DNA of 64,000 nucleotides from Phyllobacteriaceae bacterium (lineage in GTDB: Bacteria > Pseudomonadota > Alphaproteobacteria > Rhizobiales > Rhizobiaceae), in NCBI GenBank assembly GCA_002708825.1, contig PAPF01000023.1:62001-126000 (forward strand), given 5' to 3'. Position numbers and translations under genes: made by a program. The notes beneath the pieces are model-generated. The model was given only the letters and a program-made list of their open reading frames with translations, made no database searches and was not told where the DNA came from. Below are positions 44,279 through 53,943 of the stretch, one piece after another (the first letter of the stretch is position 1; every line of letters begins with the position of its first letter).

Positions 44279-46173
44279 TATCGCCGCGGCATGCCCTTGG
44301 GCCTCAGGTGGCGTTTCTGTGCGGCGATCCGGAACTGCGCATTGGCCGCGCCATAGCCGTTGTAGCCGCCGCGCCGCTGCACGATCTCGAAGAAGAAGCC
44401 CTCGCCATAGACCGGGCTGTAGATCTGGAAATACTCCCCGCCCGTCTCGTCGCGGTCGTACAGGATGTTGCCCGCCTTGAGCCGCTCCAGCAGGCTGTCG
44501 TCGAGCCCGAAGCGGGCATCGAGATCGTCGTAGTAGTTGGGCGAAATCTCCAGCGCCCTGAATCCGTTCTGCCGCAGCGCATCGCGCGTGGCGAAGATGT
44601 CGCCGCTCTCGAAGGCGATGTGCTGCACGGCGGAGCCATAGCTTTCGGCGATGAAATGGCCAGCCAGCGTGCGGCGGTTCTCCGCCCCGTTCAGCGTGAT
44701 GCGCAGGCTGCCGTCGTCATTGCCGATGGCCTGGCTGCGCACCAGGCCCGCCGGGTCCACCACGTCCACCATCGGCGTCTTCGCCGTGGCGAAGATGGAG
44801 GTGTAGAACAGCAGCCAGGTCAGCATTTCCTCGTAATTCATCGTCTGCGCGACATGGTCGATGCGGATCAGGCCGGCGCTTGTCGGCGCCTTCTCACCAT
44901 TAACCTTCTCGAACTCGATCTCCCAGACGCGCGCCAGATCGCTCTTGTCGTCGATGAAGTGCATGACGCCGCCGCCGACACCGCGAATGGCCGGGATCTT
45001 CAATTCGCCCGGCCCCACCGCCTGCTCGAAAGGTTCGGCGCCCAGCGCCCGGGCGCGCTGCACCGTGGCGGCCGCATCCTCCACCTTCAGGCCGATATCG
45101 CAGACCGAGGTGCCATGCACCAGATAGGAGGAATGGGCAAAGCCCTCCTGCCCGGTATTGATGACGATGTTGATCCCGCCCTGCTTCCACAGGTCCACTT
45201 CCTTGGAGACGTGCCGTCCGCAGCGTTCGAAGCCCAGCATGCGCAACATGGCGCCCAGTTGCTCCGCCTCGCCGTGGTCGGCGGCGAACTCGGCGAATTC
45301 GACGCCCTTGACCGCGATGCGGTCCGGCATGGCGGGAACGTCGATGGCGATGTCCGGCTCCAGCCGGCGCACCTGGTCCATCAGGTAGACGAGCGAGCGG
45401 TGGCCATCCACCGAGATGGATTTCGGCGACCCGCCCCGGAACTGGTCGTTGAAGATTTCCAGGCTCAGCATGCCGTCATAGCCGGTCGCCGCCACGGCGC
45501 GCATGAAGCCCGTCACGTCGAGATCGCCTTCGCCCGGCATGTTGCGGAAATGGCGCGACCAGTAGAGCAGGTCCATGTCGATCATCGGTGCGTCGGCAAG
45601 CTGCACGAAGAAGATGCGGTCGCCCGGAATGGACCGGATGGAATTGACGTCGATCTTGCGCGCCAGCGTGTGGAAACTGTCGAGGATCAGCCCGACATTG
45701 GCATGGTTGGCGCGGCGCACCACCTCCCATGCGTCGCGATGGTCCGACACATGACGGCCCCATGCCAGCGCCTCGTAGCCGATGCGGATGCCTTTCTTCG
45801 CCGCGCGCTCTCCCAGTTCCGCGAAATCGTCGGCCGCCCGGTCGATACCGCCCAGCGCCAGCGGCGAGCAGTTGGAGCAGACAAGGACCAGGTCCACGCC
45901 CAGTTCGTTCATCAGGTCGAACTTTCGCTCCGCCCGCTCGAAGGCCCGCCCCCGCTGCGGCTCCGGCATGCCCTCGAAATCGCGGAACGGCTGGAACAGG
46001 CAAAGGTCCAGCCCGTGCTCGCGCACCATGCGCCCGACATCCGCCGGGCTGCCGTCAAAAGCCAGGAAATCGTTCTCGAAGATCTCGATGCCGTCGAACC
46101 CCGCCGACGCGATGGCGGCCAGCTTTTCGCGGAAATCGCCGGAGATCGAAACGGTCGCAATCGCTGTCTTCAT
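44278..46173 (-). CDS. quiC: 3-Dehydroshikimate dehydratase (QuiC type, fused to HPPD-like domain)
   Basis: QuiC aromatises 3-dehydroshikimate to protocatechuate by loss of water. The 631-residue protein is a two-domain fusion. The N-terminal sugar-phosphate isomerase TIM barrel (1 to ~270) has metal ligands E134 (IGYEALAWG), D165 (ILDSFHT), Q191 (FFVQLAD) and E239 (MLSLEIF), the positions known for the Pseudomonas putida enzyme. The C-terminal part is a 4-hydroxyphenylpyruvate-dioxygenase-like VOC region with DHVAQTMN and FFFEIVQRRGG. It lies 17 bp after aroQ, its preceding pathway step. Confidence 0.95.
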   Translation of the reverse strand: MKTAIATVSISGDFREKLAAIASAGFDGIEIFENDFLAFDGSPADVGRMVREHGLDLCLFQPFRDFEGMPEPQRGRAFERAERKFDLMNELGVDLVLVCSNCSPLALGGIDRAADDFAELGERAAKKGIRIGYEALAWGRHVSDHRDAWEVVRRANHANVGLILDSFHTLARKIDVNSIRSIPGDRIFFVQLADAPMIDMDLLYWSRHFRNMPGEGDLDVTGFMRAVAATGYDGMLSLEIFNDQFRGGSPKSISVDGHRSLVYLMDQVRRLEPDIAIDVPAMPDRIAVKGVEFAEFAADHGEAEQLGAMLRMLGFERCGRHVSKEVDLWKQGGINIVINTGQEGFAHSSYLVHGTSVCDIGLKVEDAAATVQRARALGAEPFEQAVGPGELKIPAIRGVGGGVMHFIDDKSDLARVWEIEFEKVNGEKAPTSAGLIRIDHVAQTMNYEEMLTWLLFYTSIFATAKTPMVDVVDPAGLVRSQAIGNDDGSLRITLNGAENRRTLAGHFIAESYGSAVQHIAFESGDIFATRDALRQNGFRALEISPNYYDDLDARFGLDDSLLERLKAGNILYDRDETGGEYFQIYSPVYGEGFFFEIVQRRGGYNGYGAANAQFRIAAQKRHLRPKGMPRR

Positions 46174-46190
46174 CGGATGCGGCCTTTCTG

Positions 46191-46631
46191 TCAGCGGCCG
46201 CCGTTGATCAGGTCGGCCATGGCCTTCACCGCATGGACATAGCCCTTCGGCCCCAGCCCGGCAATCACCGCCGTCGCCACCTTCGAGACCAGCGAGCGAT
46301 GATAGACCTCCTCGCGGCGGTGGATGTTGGAGATGTGCAACTCGATGACCGGACCGGGAAACATCTTGAGCGCATCATAGGCCGGGACGGACGAGAAACT
46401 CAGGCCCGCCGGGTTGATGATGAGGCCGGCGGCACCCGCGTCGATGGCCTCGTGGACCCAGGTGACGATGTCGCCCTCGTAGTTCGACTGCCGGAAGACC
46501 ACGTCGCGTTCGGTGGCCGTGCGGCACCAGCCCTCGATTTCGGTCAGCGTGACCGCGCCGTAGATCTCCGGCTCGCGCGTGCCAAGCCGGTTGAGGTTCG
46601 GACCGTTGAGGATGTGAATGGCGCCGGACAT
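46191..46631 (-). CDS. aroQ: 3-Dehydroquinate dehydratase, type II
   Basis: It dehydrates 3-dehydroquinate to 3-dehydroshikimate. The 146-residue protein has ILNGPNLNRLGTREPEIYG with catalytic Y24 and the flexible-loop Arg, IINPAGLSFSS and ELHISNIHRRE with catalytic H99. GGGAGG lies 5 nt before ATG 46631. Placement directly before quiC and inside a transporter operon points to a catabolic (QuiB-like) rather than biosynthetic role. Another dehydroquinase for biosynthesis would be expected elsewhere in the genome. Confidence 0.95.
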   Translation of the reverse strand: MSGAIHILNGPNLNRLGTREPEIYGAVTLTEIEGWCRTATERDVVFRQSNYEGDIVTWVHEAIDAGAAGLIINPAGLSFSSVPAYDALKMFPGPVIELHISNIHRREEVYHRSLVSKVATAVIAGLGPKGYVHAVKAMADLINGGR

Positions 46632-46660
46632 GGTAGCCTCCCTTCCCTTGCGCTGACCGT

Positions 46661-48202
46661 TCAGGCCGTGAAGCAGGCCGCATCCATCGTCGCAAGCGTG
46701 TCGGCGACCAGCGGGCGGAAATCCATCTGCTGAAGGACATCGCGCTCCACATCGATGCCCGGCGCGACTTCCGTGAGCATCAGCCCGTCTGCGGTCAGCC
46801 GGAAGACGCATCGTTCCGTGACGTAGATCGCCTCCTGCCCGTCGCGCACCGATTGGGCGCCTGAAAAGGTGATCTGGTCGACAGCGCCCACGAACTTGCG
46901 CACCTCGCCCTGCCGGGTGATGGCGAGCCTGCCGTCCCCGGACGTCATGTCCGTCCCCTTGGCATCGAACGTGCCGCAGAAAACCACCTTGCGCGCGTTC
47001 TGGGCGATGTCGATGAAGCCGCCCGGTCCCACCGGCACGCCGCCCAGTTTCGAGGCGTTGACATTGCCGTGCCGGTCCACCTGGCCAAAGCCGAGAAAGG
47101 CGATATCCAGCCCGCCGCCGGAATAGAAATCGAATTGCGACGGCCCGTCCAGCATGCAGGAGGCATTGCGGGCATAGCCGAACAGCGTGCCCGTCAGCAG
47201 CGTGCCGCCATAGGTGCCATGCTCGATGGTCTGGTAGTAGCGGTCGTGGTCGCCGCGCGCGGCCACGAGGCTGGCAACCTGGTCGGGTATGCCGAAACCG
47301 TAATTGATCACCGCGCCATCGGCGAGTTCATGCCTTGCCCGCTCCGCCACGATGCGGCGTATGGAGAATTCCGGCATCCGCGGCGGCTCTTCCGCCACGC
47401 GGCGCTGTCCGGAAATCGCCGGATCGTAGACGATCTCGTAGCCCTGCCGCTGGCCGGGATCGACCACGATGGCGTCCACGAGCGCCCCGGGAATCCGCAC
47501 CTGCCTTGCACCCAGCGCGCCGGCGGCAACGCGTTCGCGCACCTGGACGATCACCACGCCGCCGCTGTTGCGCACGGCCGCCGCCATGGCATAGCTGTCG
47601 ACATTGGCCGGTTCCTCGTCGAGGCTGATATTGCCCTCATCGTCGGCGATGGAACCCTTCAGCAGGCAGGCGTCCATGCGGAACGGCAGGTAGCGCAGAT
47701 ACTCCCGCCCGGCGATCTCCACCACTTCGCACAGCGGGTCCTTCGCCGCCCGGTTCATCCGCCCGCCGTCCACGCGCGGATCGATGAAGGTGCCGAGCCC
47801 GACATGGGTGAACAGGCCGGGCCGCTTCGCCGCGATCTCGCGCATCAGCTGCATCGCCACGCCGCCGGGCAGGACATGGGCCTCGATCTCGTCCCTGGCC
47901 GCCATCTGCTGCATGCGCGGCGACCATGGCCAGTGCCCGCCGATCACCTTGCGCACCATGCCATGATGGGCGAAGCGGTTGATGCCGGTGTCCTTGCGGT
48001 TGCCGACCCCGAGCGCATGAACGAGCGTCATGCGGTTCGGATGGCCTGTCTCCAGGAAGCGCGTCTCGATGGCCTCATGCAGGGCCATGGCTTCGCAAAG
48101 GCCGCCGCCACCGCCGATCAGCCCGATGGTCGCGCCATCCGGAACGAGGCCCACCGCCTCCGCCGCGCTCATGAACTTTTGCCGCCGCCCGCCTGTCATC
48201 AT
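46661..48202 (-). CDS. Fused acyl-CoA:acetate/3-ketoacid CoA-transferase
   Basis: A 513-residue fusion of alpha and beta CoA-transferase halves (COG4670-like, propionate CoA-transferase type). The alpha half has GATIGLIGGGGG, the beta half carries the catalytic Glu expected in TIEHGTYGG and the GGGLDIAFLG segment. It probably activates a carboxylic acid to its CoA thioester by exchange. Start ATG 48202 overlaps the acyl-CoA dehydrogenase stop; ATG 48199 and 48172 are alternatives. The acid used is unknown; operon context suggests an alicyclic or ring-opened acid. Confidence 0.88.
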   Translation of the reverse strand: MMTGGRRQKFMSAAEAVGLVPDGATIGLIGGGGGLCEAMALHEAIETRFLETGHPNRMTLVHALGVGNRKDTGINRFAHHGMVRKVIGGHWPWSPRMQQMAARDEIEAHVLPGGVAMQLMREIAAKRPGLFTHVGLGTFIDPRVDGGRMNRAAKDPLCEVVEIAGREYLRYLPFRMDACLLKGSIADDEGNISLDEEPANVDSYAMAAAVRNSGGVVIVQVRERVAAGALGARQVRIPGALVDAIVVDPGQRQGYEIVYDPAISGQRRVAEEPPRMPEFSIRRIVAERARHELADGAVINYGFGIPDQVASLVAARGDHDRYYQTIEHGTYGGTLLTGTLFGYARNASCMLDGPSQFDFYSGGGLDIAFLGFGQVDRHGNVNASKLGGVPVGPGGFIDIAQNARKVVFCGTFDAKGTDMTSGDGRLAITRQGEVRKFVGAVDQITFSGAQSVRDGQEAIYVTERCVFRLTADGLMLTEVAPGIDVERDVLQQMDFRPLVADTLATMDAACFTA

Positions 48203-49374
48203 GCAGCCCAGGGATCGTAGATGGACTTGCCGCCCTTCAGCATGGTCTTGGCGATGACACCGCGATGGATCTCCGAGGCGCCGTCGAAGATGCGGTAGAT
48301 GCGCGCATCGCGGTAGTAGCGCTCTATGGGCAAATCCTTCGAAAAGCCCATGCCACCGAAGATCTGCATGGAACGGTCCACCACCCGGTCGAGCGTCTCG
48401 GACGCCTGCACCTTGAGCATGGAGATCTTGGCGCGCGGGTCGAGCCCGGCGTCGATCTGGTCGGCGCATTCCCAAAGCGCGGTGCGCGCCGCATTGATCT
48501 CGATGGCGCTGTCGGCCAGCATCTGCTGCACCATCTGGAACTCGCCCAGCGACTGGCCGAACTGGCGCCGGTCGTTGGCATGGTCGACGGTCATGTTGAG
48601 GATCTTGGTTGCCTTGCCGACGGCCCGTGCCGCCACCTGGGAAAGGCGCACGCGGCCAAGCACCGAAAGCGCCAGCTTCAGCCCCTCGCCTTCCCGGCCC
48701 AGCAGGTGATCGTCGGTCAGTTCGACATCGTCGAAATGCAGTTCCATGTGGCTGGTGCCGCGCACGCCCATCATCGGCTGGTCGCGGCCCACGGTGAAGC
48801 CCTTCATGCCCTTGTCGACCAGGAACATGGAAATGCCGCGATGGCCCTTGTCCGGATCGGTGACCGCCGTCACGACGAAGAAATCCGAAAACGCGCCGTC
48901 GGAAATGTAATGCTTCGTGCCCGACAGGACCCATTTGCCGTTCTCGCGCCGTGCCCGTGTCCTGATGCCCGCCGCGTCGGACCCGGCGCCCGGCTCGGTA
49001 AAGGCGATCGAACAGACCCGCTCGCCGGAAACCGCCGGCTTCAGCCAGCGCTCCACCTGCGGGCCTTGCGCCGCCAGCAGGACCTCGTAGACATTGCCGA
49101 AGGCGCGCCGGATCAGGATGTCGGTCGTGTGCCCGAACTGTTCCTCGCACAGCATCGTGTCGAGCGCCGAAAGCCCGCCGCCGCCATGCTCTTCCGGAAT
49201 GTTCATGCCGTAGAGGCCAAGCGCCTTCGACTTCTCGAAGATCGCCTGCGCCAGTTCCGGGCGCAACACGCCGGTCCGCTCGATTTCATCCTCCAGCGGC
49301 GTGAGTTCGGCGGCAATGAAGCCGCGAACGGTCTCGACCAGCATGCGCTGCTCGTCGGCAAACCGGAAATCCAT
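48199..49374 (-). CDS. Acyl-CoA dehydrogenase
   Basis: A 391-residue FAD enzyme that puts a 2,3-double bond into an acyl-CoA. Family motifs are AFTEPGAGSDAAGIRT, YISDGAFSDFFVV, the RRQFGQSLGEFQ region, QIFGGMGFSKDLPIER and YRIFDGASEIHRGVI, where E (in ASEIH) is at the usual catalytic-base position. ATG 49374 follows GGAGA. Placed between the CoA-transferase and livF in one leftward operon. With the transferase it suggests a CoA-thioester branch not required for QuiC-type catabolism. Confidence 0.93.
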   Translation of the reverse strand: MDFRFADEQRMLVETVRGFIAAELTPLEDEIERTGVLRPELAQAIFEKSKALGLYGMNIPEEHGGGGLSALDTMLCEEQFGHTTDILIRRAFGNVYEVLLAAQGPQVERWLKPAVSGERVCSIAFTEPGAGSDAAGIRTRARRENGKWVLSGTKHYISDGAFSDFFVVTAVTDPDKGHRGISMFLVDKGMKGFTVGRDQPMMGVRGTSHMELHFDDVELTDDHLLGREGEGLKLALSVLGRVRLSQVAARAVGKATKILNMTVDHANDRRQFGQSLGEFQMVQQMLADSAIEINAARTALWECADQIDAGLDPRAKISMLKVQASETLDRVVDRSMQIFGGMGFSKDLPIERYYRDARIYRIFDGASEIHRGVIAKTMLKGGKSIYDPWAA

Positions 49375-49397
49375 CGTCTTGCTCTCCAGTCGGTCTG

Positions 49398-50120
49398 TCA
49401 GTCGGTTTCGTCCATGTGGCCGCCGAGGAAAAGCTGGCCGACCTTTGGGTCGTTGAGCAGCTTGTCGGCGCGGTCGTGCATGCGTGTCTGGCCCAGTTCC
49501 AGCACCAGGCCGAAATCGGACATCGCCAGCGCCGCCTTGGCGTTCTGCTCCACCATGAGGATGGTGACGCCGCTGTCGCGCAGGCGTTGCAGCGTGCGGA
49601 ACACCTCCTGTACGAGGTTCGGCGACAGGCCGATGGACGGTTCGTCGATCAGGATGAGCTTGGGATCGAGCAGCAGGGCGCGCGCGACTTCCAGCTGCTT
49701 CTGCTGGCCGCCGGACAATTCGATGGCCTTGCGGTCGCGGAACTCGCGCAGCATCGGGAACTGGTCCATGACCACCTCGATGCGCGCCTTCACCCGGTCC
49801 TGGTCCTGCGCCGTGATGCCGCCGAGTTCCAGGTTGTGATAGACTGAAAGCTGCGGCACCACATTGCGGCCCTGCGGCACATAGGTCACGCCGTGGGCGA
49901 TCATGTCGCGCGGCTTGCTCCCCGTCACGTCGCGGCCTTCCAGCAGCACCTGGCCGGAATGGATGTTGAGCAGGCCGAAGATGGCCTTGAACACGGTCGA
50001 CTTGCCGGCCCCGTTCGGCCCGATCACCGTGGTGATGGAGCCTCGCGGGATGGCGAAGGACACGCCGTTGAGGATCGTGATCTTGCCGTAGCCGCCATAG
50101 AGATCTTTCACTTCCAGCAC
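49398..50120 (-). CDS. livF: Liv-type ABC transporter ATP-binding protein LivF
   Basis: A 240-residue ATPase. Walker A is GPNGAGKST, signature LSGGQQKQLEVAR, Walker B LILIDEPSIGLSPN. The start is GTG 50120 (VLEVKDLYGGYGKITI), 3 bp after livG. It is one of the two ATPases of a branched-chain-amino-acid-type importer. The cluster location suggests the cargo is a carboxylic acid (hydroaromatic or aromatic) rather than leucine. Confidence 0.94.
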   Translation of the reverse strand: MLEVKDLYGGYGKITILNGVSFAIPRGSITTVIGPNGAGKSTVFKAIFGLLNIHSGQVLLEGRDVTGSKPRDMIAHGVTYVPQGRNVVPQLSVYHNLELGGITAQDQDRVKARIEVVMDQFPMLREFRDRKAIELSGGQQKQLEVARALLLDPKLILIDEPSIGLSPNLVQEVFRTLQRLRDSGVTILMVEQNAKAALAMSDFGLVLELGQTRMHDRADKLLNDPKVGQLFLGGHMDETD

Positions 50121-50123
50121 GGC

Positions 50124-50870
50124 TCAGCCCCCCAGATATGCGTCGATGACCTGGGTGTTCGACCGGATTTCCTCCGGCGTCCCCTCCGCGATCACCGCAC
50201 CCTCGGCCAGCACGATGATGCGGGTGCACAGGCTCATGACGAATTCCATGTTGTGCTCGATGACCACGAAGGTCGTGCCGTGCTCGCGGTTGTAGGTGCG
50301 CAGCCGCTCCTTCAGGCTCTCCAGCATGGTCAGGTTCACCCCGCCCGCCGGTTCGTCGAGCAGGACCAGGTCCGGCCCGGCCATGAAGGCCATGGCTGCG
50401 TCGAGCAGCTTCTGCTGGCCGTAGGACAGCGACCCCGCCTTCTCGTCGCGCAGATGGCTCAGCCTGAAGAACGCGATCATCTGCTCGGCCTCCTCCGTCA
50501 GCCCCGCATCGGATGGCCCGAACAGTCGCGACAGCATGGTGCCGTGATGCTCCTGTCCCGCCAGGATGATGTTGTCGAGCACGGTCATTTCGGGAAAGAC
50601 CGACAATTGCTGGAACGTGCGGCCGACACCCAGCCGGTTGAGGTCGCAGGCCCGCATTCCGGACACCGGCGTATCCTTGACGCTCACGGAACCGGAATCC
50701 GGCCGGAGCTGGCCGAGCACGCAATTGAACAGGGTCGATTTTCCCGATCCGTTCGGCCCGATCAGGCCGAGGACTTCGCCCCTGGCAACCTCGAAGCTGA
50801 CATCGCGTACGGCATGGATGCCGCCGAACGACTTGGAGATGTTGCGAACGGAAAGAACGGTCTGGCTCAC
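50124..50870 (-). CDS. livG: Liv-type ABC transporter ATP-binding protein LivG
   Basis: A 248-residue ATPase with Walker A GPNGSGKST, signature LSYGQQKLLDAAM, Walker B LVLLDEPAGGVN and H-loop IEHNMEFVMSLC, plus the BCA_ABC_TP_C-type tail ending VIDAYLGG. The start is GTG 50870, which overlaps the livM stop (GTGA). Confidence 0.94.
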   Translation of the reverse strand: MSQTVLSVRNISKSFGGIHAVRDVSFEVARGEVLGLIGPNGSGKSTLFNCVLGQLRPDSGSVSVKDTPVSGMRACDLNRLGVGRTFQQLSVFPEMTVLDNIILAGQEHHGTMLSRLFGPSDAGLTEEAEQMIAFFRLSHLRDEKAGSLSYGQQKLLDAAMAFMAGPDLVLLDEPAGGVNLTMLESLKERLRTYNREHGTTFVVIEHNMEFVMSLCTRIIVLAEGAVIAEGTPEEIRSNTQVIDAYLGG

Positions 50871-51841
50871 AGTTTCGATCCTTCCTTCATGTCGCCGCGC
50901 ACCTTGCGCTGCGGGCGCAACCTGGAAAGCAGGCGGTCGCCCAGCCCGATCAGCCCGGATGGCGAATAGACCATCAGGATGATGACCGCGGTGGAATAGA
51001 GGATCAGGTAGTAGCCTTCGGTGAAGCGCAGGAATTCCGGCAGCAGGATGACCACCGCCGCGCCCAGCATCGGCCCGAAGAAATAGCCCGCCCCGCCGAC
51101 CACGACCATGAGCAGGATCTTGAGCGAGTGGATGAGGCCGAAGGAACCCGGCTCGATGAACTGCACCAGGGGCGTCATGATCGCGCCCGCGCCGCCGCCA
51201 AAGGCCGAGCCGATGGCAAAGGCGAGCAGCGTTATGCGCCGCGTGTTCACGCCAAGGCTTTCGGCGCGCACCGGGTTCTCCCGCAAGGCCTTGAAGGCGC
51301 GGCCCCAGGGCGAATGGACGATCCAGAAGAAGATGCCGGCAGAGATGACGAACAGCACCAGGACGAAATAGTAGAACTCCAGGTTCTTCATGGTCGAGAT
51401 GCCGAAGAAGGAGGGCCGCGGCATGCCCACAAGCCCGTGCGAGCCACCGGTCAGCCATTCCTCGTTGCGAAGCACCAGGAAGACCAGCGTGTTGAAGGCA
51501 AGCGTCACGAAGGCAAGGAAGTGGTGCTGCACCCTGAGCGCCGGATAGCCCAGCACAAGCCCGATCAGGAACGTCGCGCCCATGGCCGCCAGCCAGCCCA
51601 GCACCCAGTGATAACCGGCCAGCGTGACCAGCGCCGTGATATAGGCGCCGATGCCCATGAAACTGGCCTGGGCCAGGCTGATCTGTCCGGCATATCCCAG
51701 CGTCAGGTTCAGGCCCATGGCCGCGATGGAAAACATGAGCCAGGAGGCGAGCACGTAAAGGATGTAATTGCCCTGCCCGAGCGGCGCGAGAACGAGCGCC
51801 ACCAGTGCAAGGAGGACGAAGATGACGGTTGCGGGCTTCAT
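50867..51841 (-). CDS. livM: Liv-type ABC transporter permease LivM
   Basis: A 324-residue inner-membrane permease with about nine to ten helices. The LNLTLGYAGQISLAQASF motif and the RAFKALRENPVRAESLGVN cytoplasmic loop are diagnostic of LivM. The start overlaps livH (ATGA) and its stop overlaps livG (GTGA), so livHMGF are tightly coupled. Confidence 0.94.
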   Translation of the reverse strand: MKPATVIFVLLALVALVLAPLGQGNYILYVLASWLMFSIAAMGLNLTLGYAGQISLAQASFMGIGAYITALVTLAGYHWVLGWLAAMGATFLIGLVLGYPALRVQHHFLAFVTLAFNTLVFLVLRNEEWLTGGSHGLVGMPRPSFFGISTMKNLEFYYFVLVLFVISAGIFFWIVHSPWGRAFKALRENPVRAESLGVNTRRITLLAFAIGSAFGGGAGAIMTPLVQFIEPGSFGLIHSLKILLMVVVGGAGYFFGPMLGAAVVILLPEFLRFTEGYYLILYSTAVIILMVYSPSGLIGLGDRLLSRLRPQRKVRGDMKEGSKL

Positions 51842-52716
51842 ACCGTGCGGCCCTCCGAGGTTCCGAGCAGGCCCTGCGGGCGGACCAGGATGATGAGGAT
51901 GAGCAGGATCATCGGCAGCGCCTGGCGATACTCGGATGAGAAATAGGTGGCTGACAGGTTGTCGATGACACCGATGAGCAGACCGCCGACAAGCGCGCCG
52001 CGGATCTGGTTGAAGCCGCCGACAATGGCAGCGATGAAGGCCACCAGGCCAAGCGTCTCGCCATTGGAGAACTTCGCCAGGTAGATCGGCGTGATGAGGA
52101 TGGAGGCAATGGCCGCCAGCGCACCGTTGATGAGGAAGGTGTAGAGCACCATGCGCTTGATATCGACGCCGAGGATCTGCGCGACATCCGGGTTCTGCGC
52201 CGTCGCCTGCATGGCGCGGCCGGTGCGGGTGCGTCCCAGGAAGAGTTGCAGGCCGATGATGGCACCCATCGCGATGATGAAGTTGGCGATGTCGGGAATG
52301 GACACGGCCGCGCCGAAGACCTGCATGACGTCCTGCGGGAAAAGGCTCGGGAAAGGCTGTCCGAGCGGCGAATAGAATTCCTTGACCAGTTCCTTCAGCA
52401 GGAGGCCGAGCGCGATGGTGGCGATGACCAGCGGCAGGGTTCCGTGCTTGATCATCGGCTCCACGATCAGCCGCTTGAACAGCGCGCCCAGGATGAGCAC
52501 CGACAGGACGATGGCGAGCGGCATGGCCAGCCACAGGGGAAAGCCGAGCTTGACCGAGAGCGCAAGCACGAAGAAGGCAGGCAGCATCACGAATTCGCCC
52601 TGGGCGAAGTTGATGGTCTGCGAGGCCTGCCAGAGGAGGGTGAAGCCGACCGCCGCCAGCGCGTAGATCGACCCCGCCGACAGCCCCGAAATGAAGATCT
52701 GGATGAATTCGGACAT
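51838..52716 (-). CDS. livH: Liv-type ABC transporter permease LivH
   Basis: A 292-residue permease with eight or so helices. GLSAGSIYALAAVGFTLLW, INFAQGEFVML and the AMQATAQNPDVAQILGVD loop identify LivH. GGAGG lies 9 nt before ATG 52716. It follows the binding-protein gene by 79 bp. Confidence 0.94.
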   Translation of the reverse strand: MSEFIQIFISGLSAGSIYALAAVGFTLLWQASQTINFAQGEFVMLPAFFVLALSVKLGFPLWLAMPLAIVLSVLILGALFKRLIVEPMIKHGTLPLVIATIALGLLLKELVKEFYSPLGQPFPSLFPQDVMQVFGAAVSIPDIANFIIAMGAIIGLQLFLGRTRTGRAMQATAQNPDVAQILGVDIKRMVLYTFLINGALAAIASILITPIYLAKFSNGETLGLVAFIAAIVGGFNQIRGALVGGLLIGVIDNLSATYFSSEYRQALPMILLILIILVRPQGLLGTSEGRTV

Positions 52717-52795
52717 GCGCCCGCGCCTCCGCAGGAAGGATATTCAGGTGCAGGATTGGGCGGTGCCGGACAGGCACCGCCCCGCGTCAGACGGA

Positions 52796-53923
52796 TCAGT
52801 TGGCCGGAAGCGTCTTGGTGATCTTCTGGGCGCCGTCCACCACTTCAACCAGGAAGCTCGCCCGGCTCATCTCGCCGGTCTCGTCCCAGCAGGTATCCAT
52901 CAGGATGCCAGGATTCGATGCCGCATCGAGGCACAGGCCGCGAAGCGTTTCGGCGAATTTCTCCCGGTCGAATTCACCGATCTTCTCGGTGACATACTTG
53001 ACCATGTAGGCACCGATATAGCCCTTGATGGCATTGTGGTCGGCACCGTAGCCGTATTTCTGCTGGAACTTGCCGGCCATTTCCTGGATCGCGGGAACCG
53101 GGGCTTCAGCCGTCAGGCCGACATGGCCGAAGGCGCCGTTGGCGGCATCCCCGGCCAGATCGATGACCTTCTGGGAAATGAGCACGGTGTCACCGGCCAT
53201 CGGCAGGCCGAGGCTCTGCTTGGAGGCCTCGATCAGGAAACGGGCGCTTTCCTCTTCCGTCAGGTAGACGAAGACGGCATCCGCGCCCGACGACTTGACC
53301 TTTGCCACGTCGGAGGCAAAGTCGACCTGCGCCTGTTCGGTGGGCACGTCGGCGACGATCTCCAGGCCCATGTCCGCAGCGATCTTCATGAAGGCGTCAT
53401 AGCCGCCCTTGCCGAACTCGGTATTGGCCCATACGACCGCGATCTTCTGCGCGCCGAGACCGTCCTTGAGATAGGTGGCCAGCTTGGGAAGGCCCTTCTG
53501 CGCGCCGAAGGCCGTGCGGAAGATGTAGGGGTTGCCCTTGGCGGTGATGGTCGGGGATTCCGAACCGGTGATCTGCGGCACGCCGTTCTGCTGGGCGACC
53601 AGCATGTTGACCACCGTCGAGGACGAATAGACCGTGCCGAGGAGGACGAAGGCGCCCTCGTCAATGGCCTTCTGCACGAGTGCGCGGCTGACCTGCGGAT
53701 CGGTCTGGCTGTCATACTCGGCCAGGTTGATCTGCTCGCCGAGGATGCCGCCGGCGGCATTGATTTCCTCGACGGCCATCTTGACGCCATCATGCCAGAC
53801 AGCGCCGGCTGCCGCACCCGCGCCCGAAAGTTCGGCCACATCGGCAATCTTCACTTCGGCCATGGCAGCGCCTGCCGAGAGCGCCATGATGGCTGCGGTA
53901 TTCAGAAAAAGCTTCCGGATCAT
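52796..53923 (-). CDS. Liv-type ABC transporter substrate-binding protein
   Basis: A 375-residue periplasmic binding protein of the type I (Leu/Ile/Val-like) fold. The signal peptide is MIRKLFLNTAAIMALSAGAA ending near AMA-EVKIADV. VKMAVEEINAAGGILG and VLLGTVYSSSTVVNMLVAQ are family marks. GGGAGG precedes ATG 53923. Members of this fold bind aromatic and hydroaromatic acids in other soil bacteria, which fits the neighbouring quiC and aroQ, but ligand identity is inference. Confidence 0.92.
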   Translation of the reverse strand: MIRKLFLNTAAIMALSAGAAMAEVKIADVAELSGAGAAAGAVWHDGVKMAVEEINAAGGILGEQINLAEYDSQTDPQVSRALVQKAIDEGAFVLLGTVYSSSTVVNMLVAQQNGVPQITGSESPTITAKGNPYIFRTAFGAQKGLPKLATYLKDGLGAQKIAVVWANTEFGKGGYDAFMKIAADMGLEIVADVPTEQAQVDFASDVAKVKSSGADAVFVYLTEEESARFLIEASKQSLGLPMAGDTVLISQKVIDLAGDAANGAFGHVGLTAEAPVPAIQEMAGKFQQKYGYGADHNAIKGYIGAYMVKYVTEKIGEFDREKFAETLRGLCLDAASNPGILMDTCWDETGEMSRASFLVEVVDGAQKITKTLPAN

Positions 53924-53943
53924 CTGTTCCTCCCTTGAATGGA

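Noticed and set aside
44308-46242. 644-codon plus-strand frame over quiC
   Set aside because: Antisense shadow of quiC; composition rich in His, Arg and Asp with no motif.
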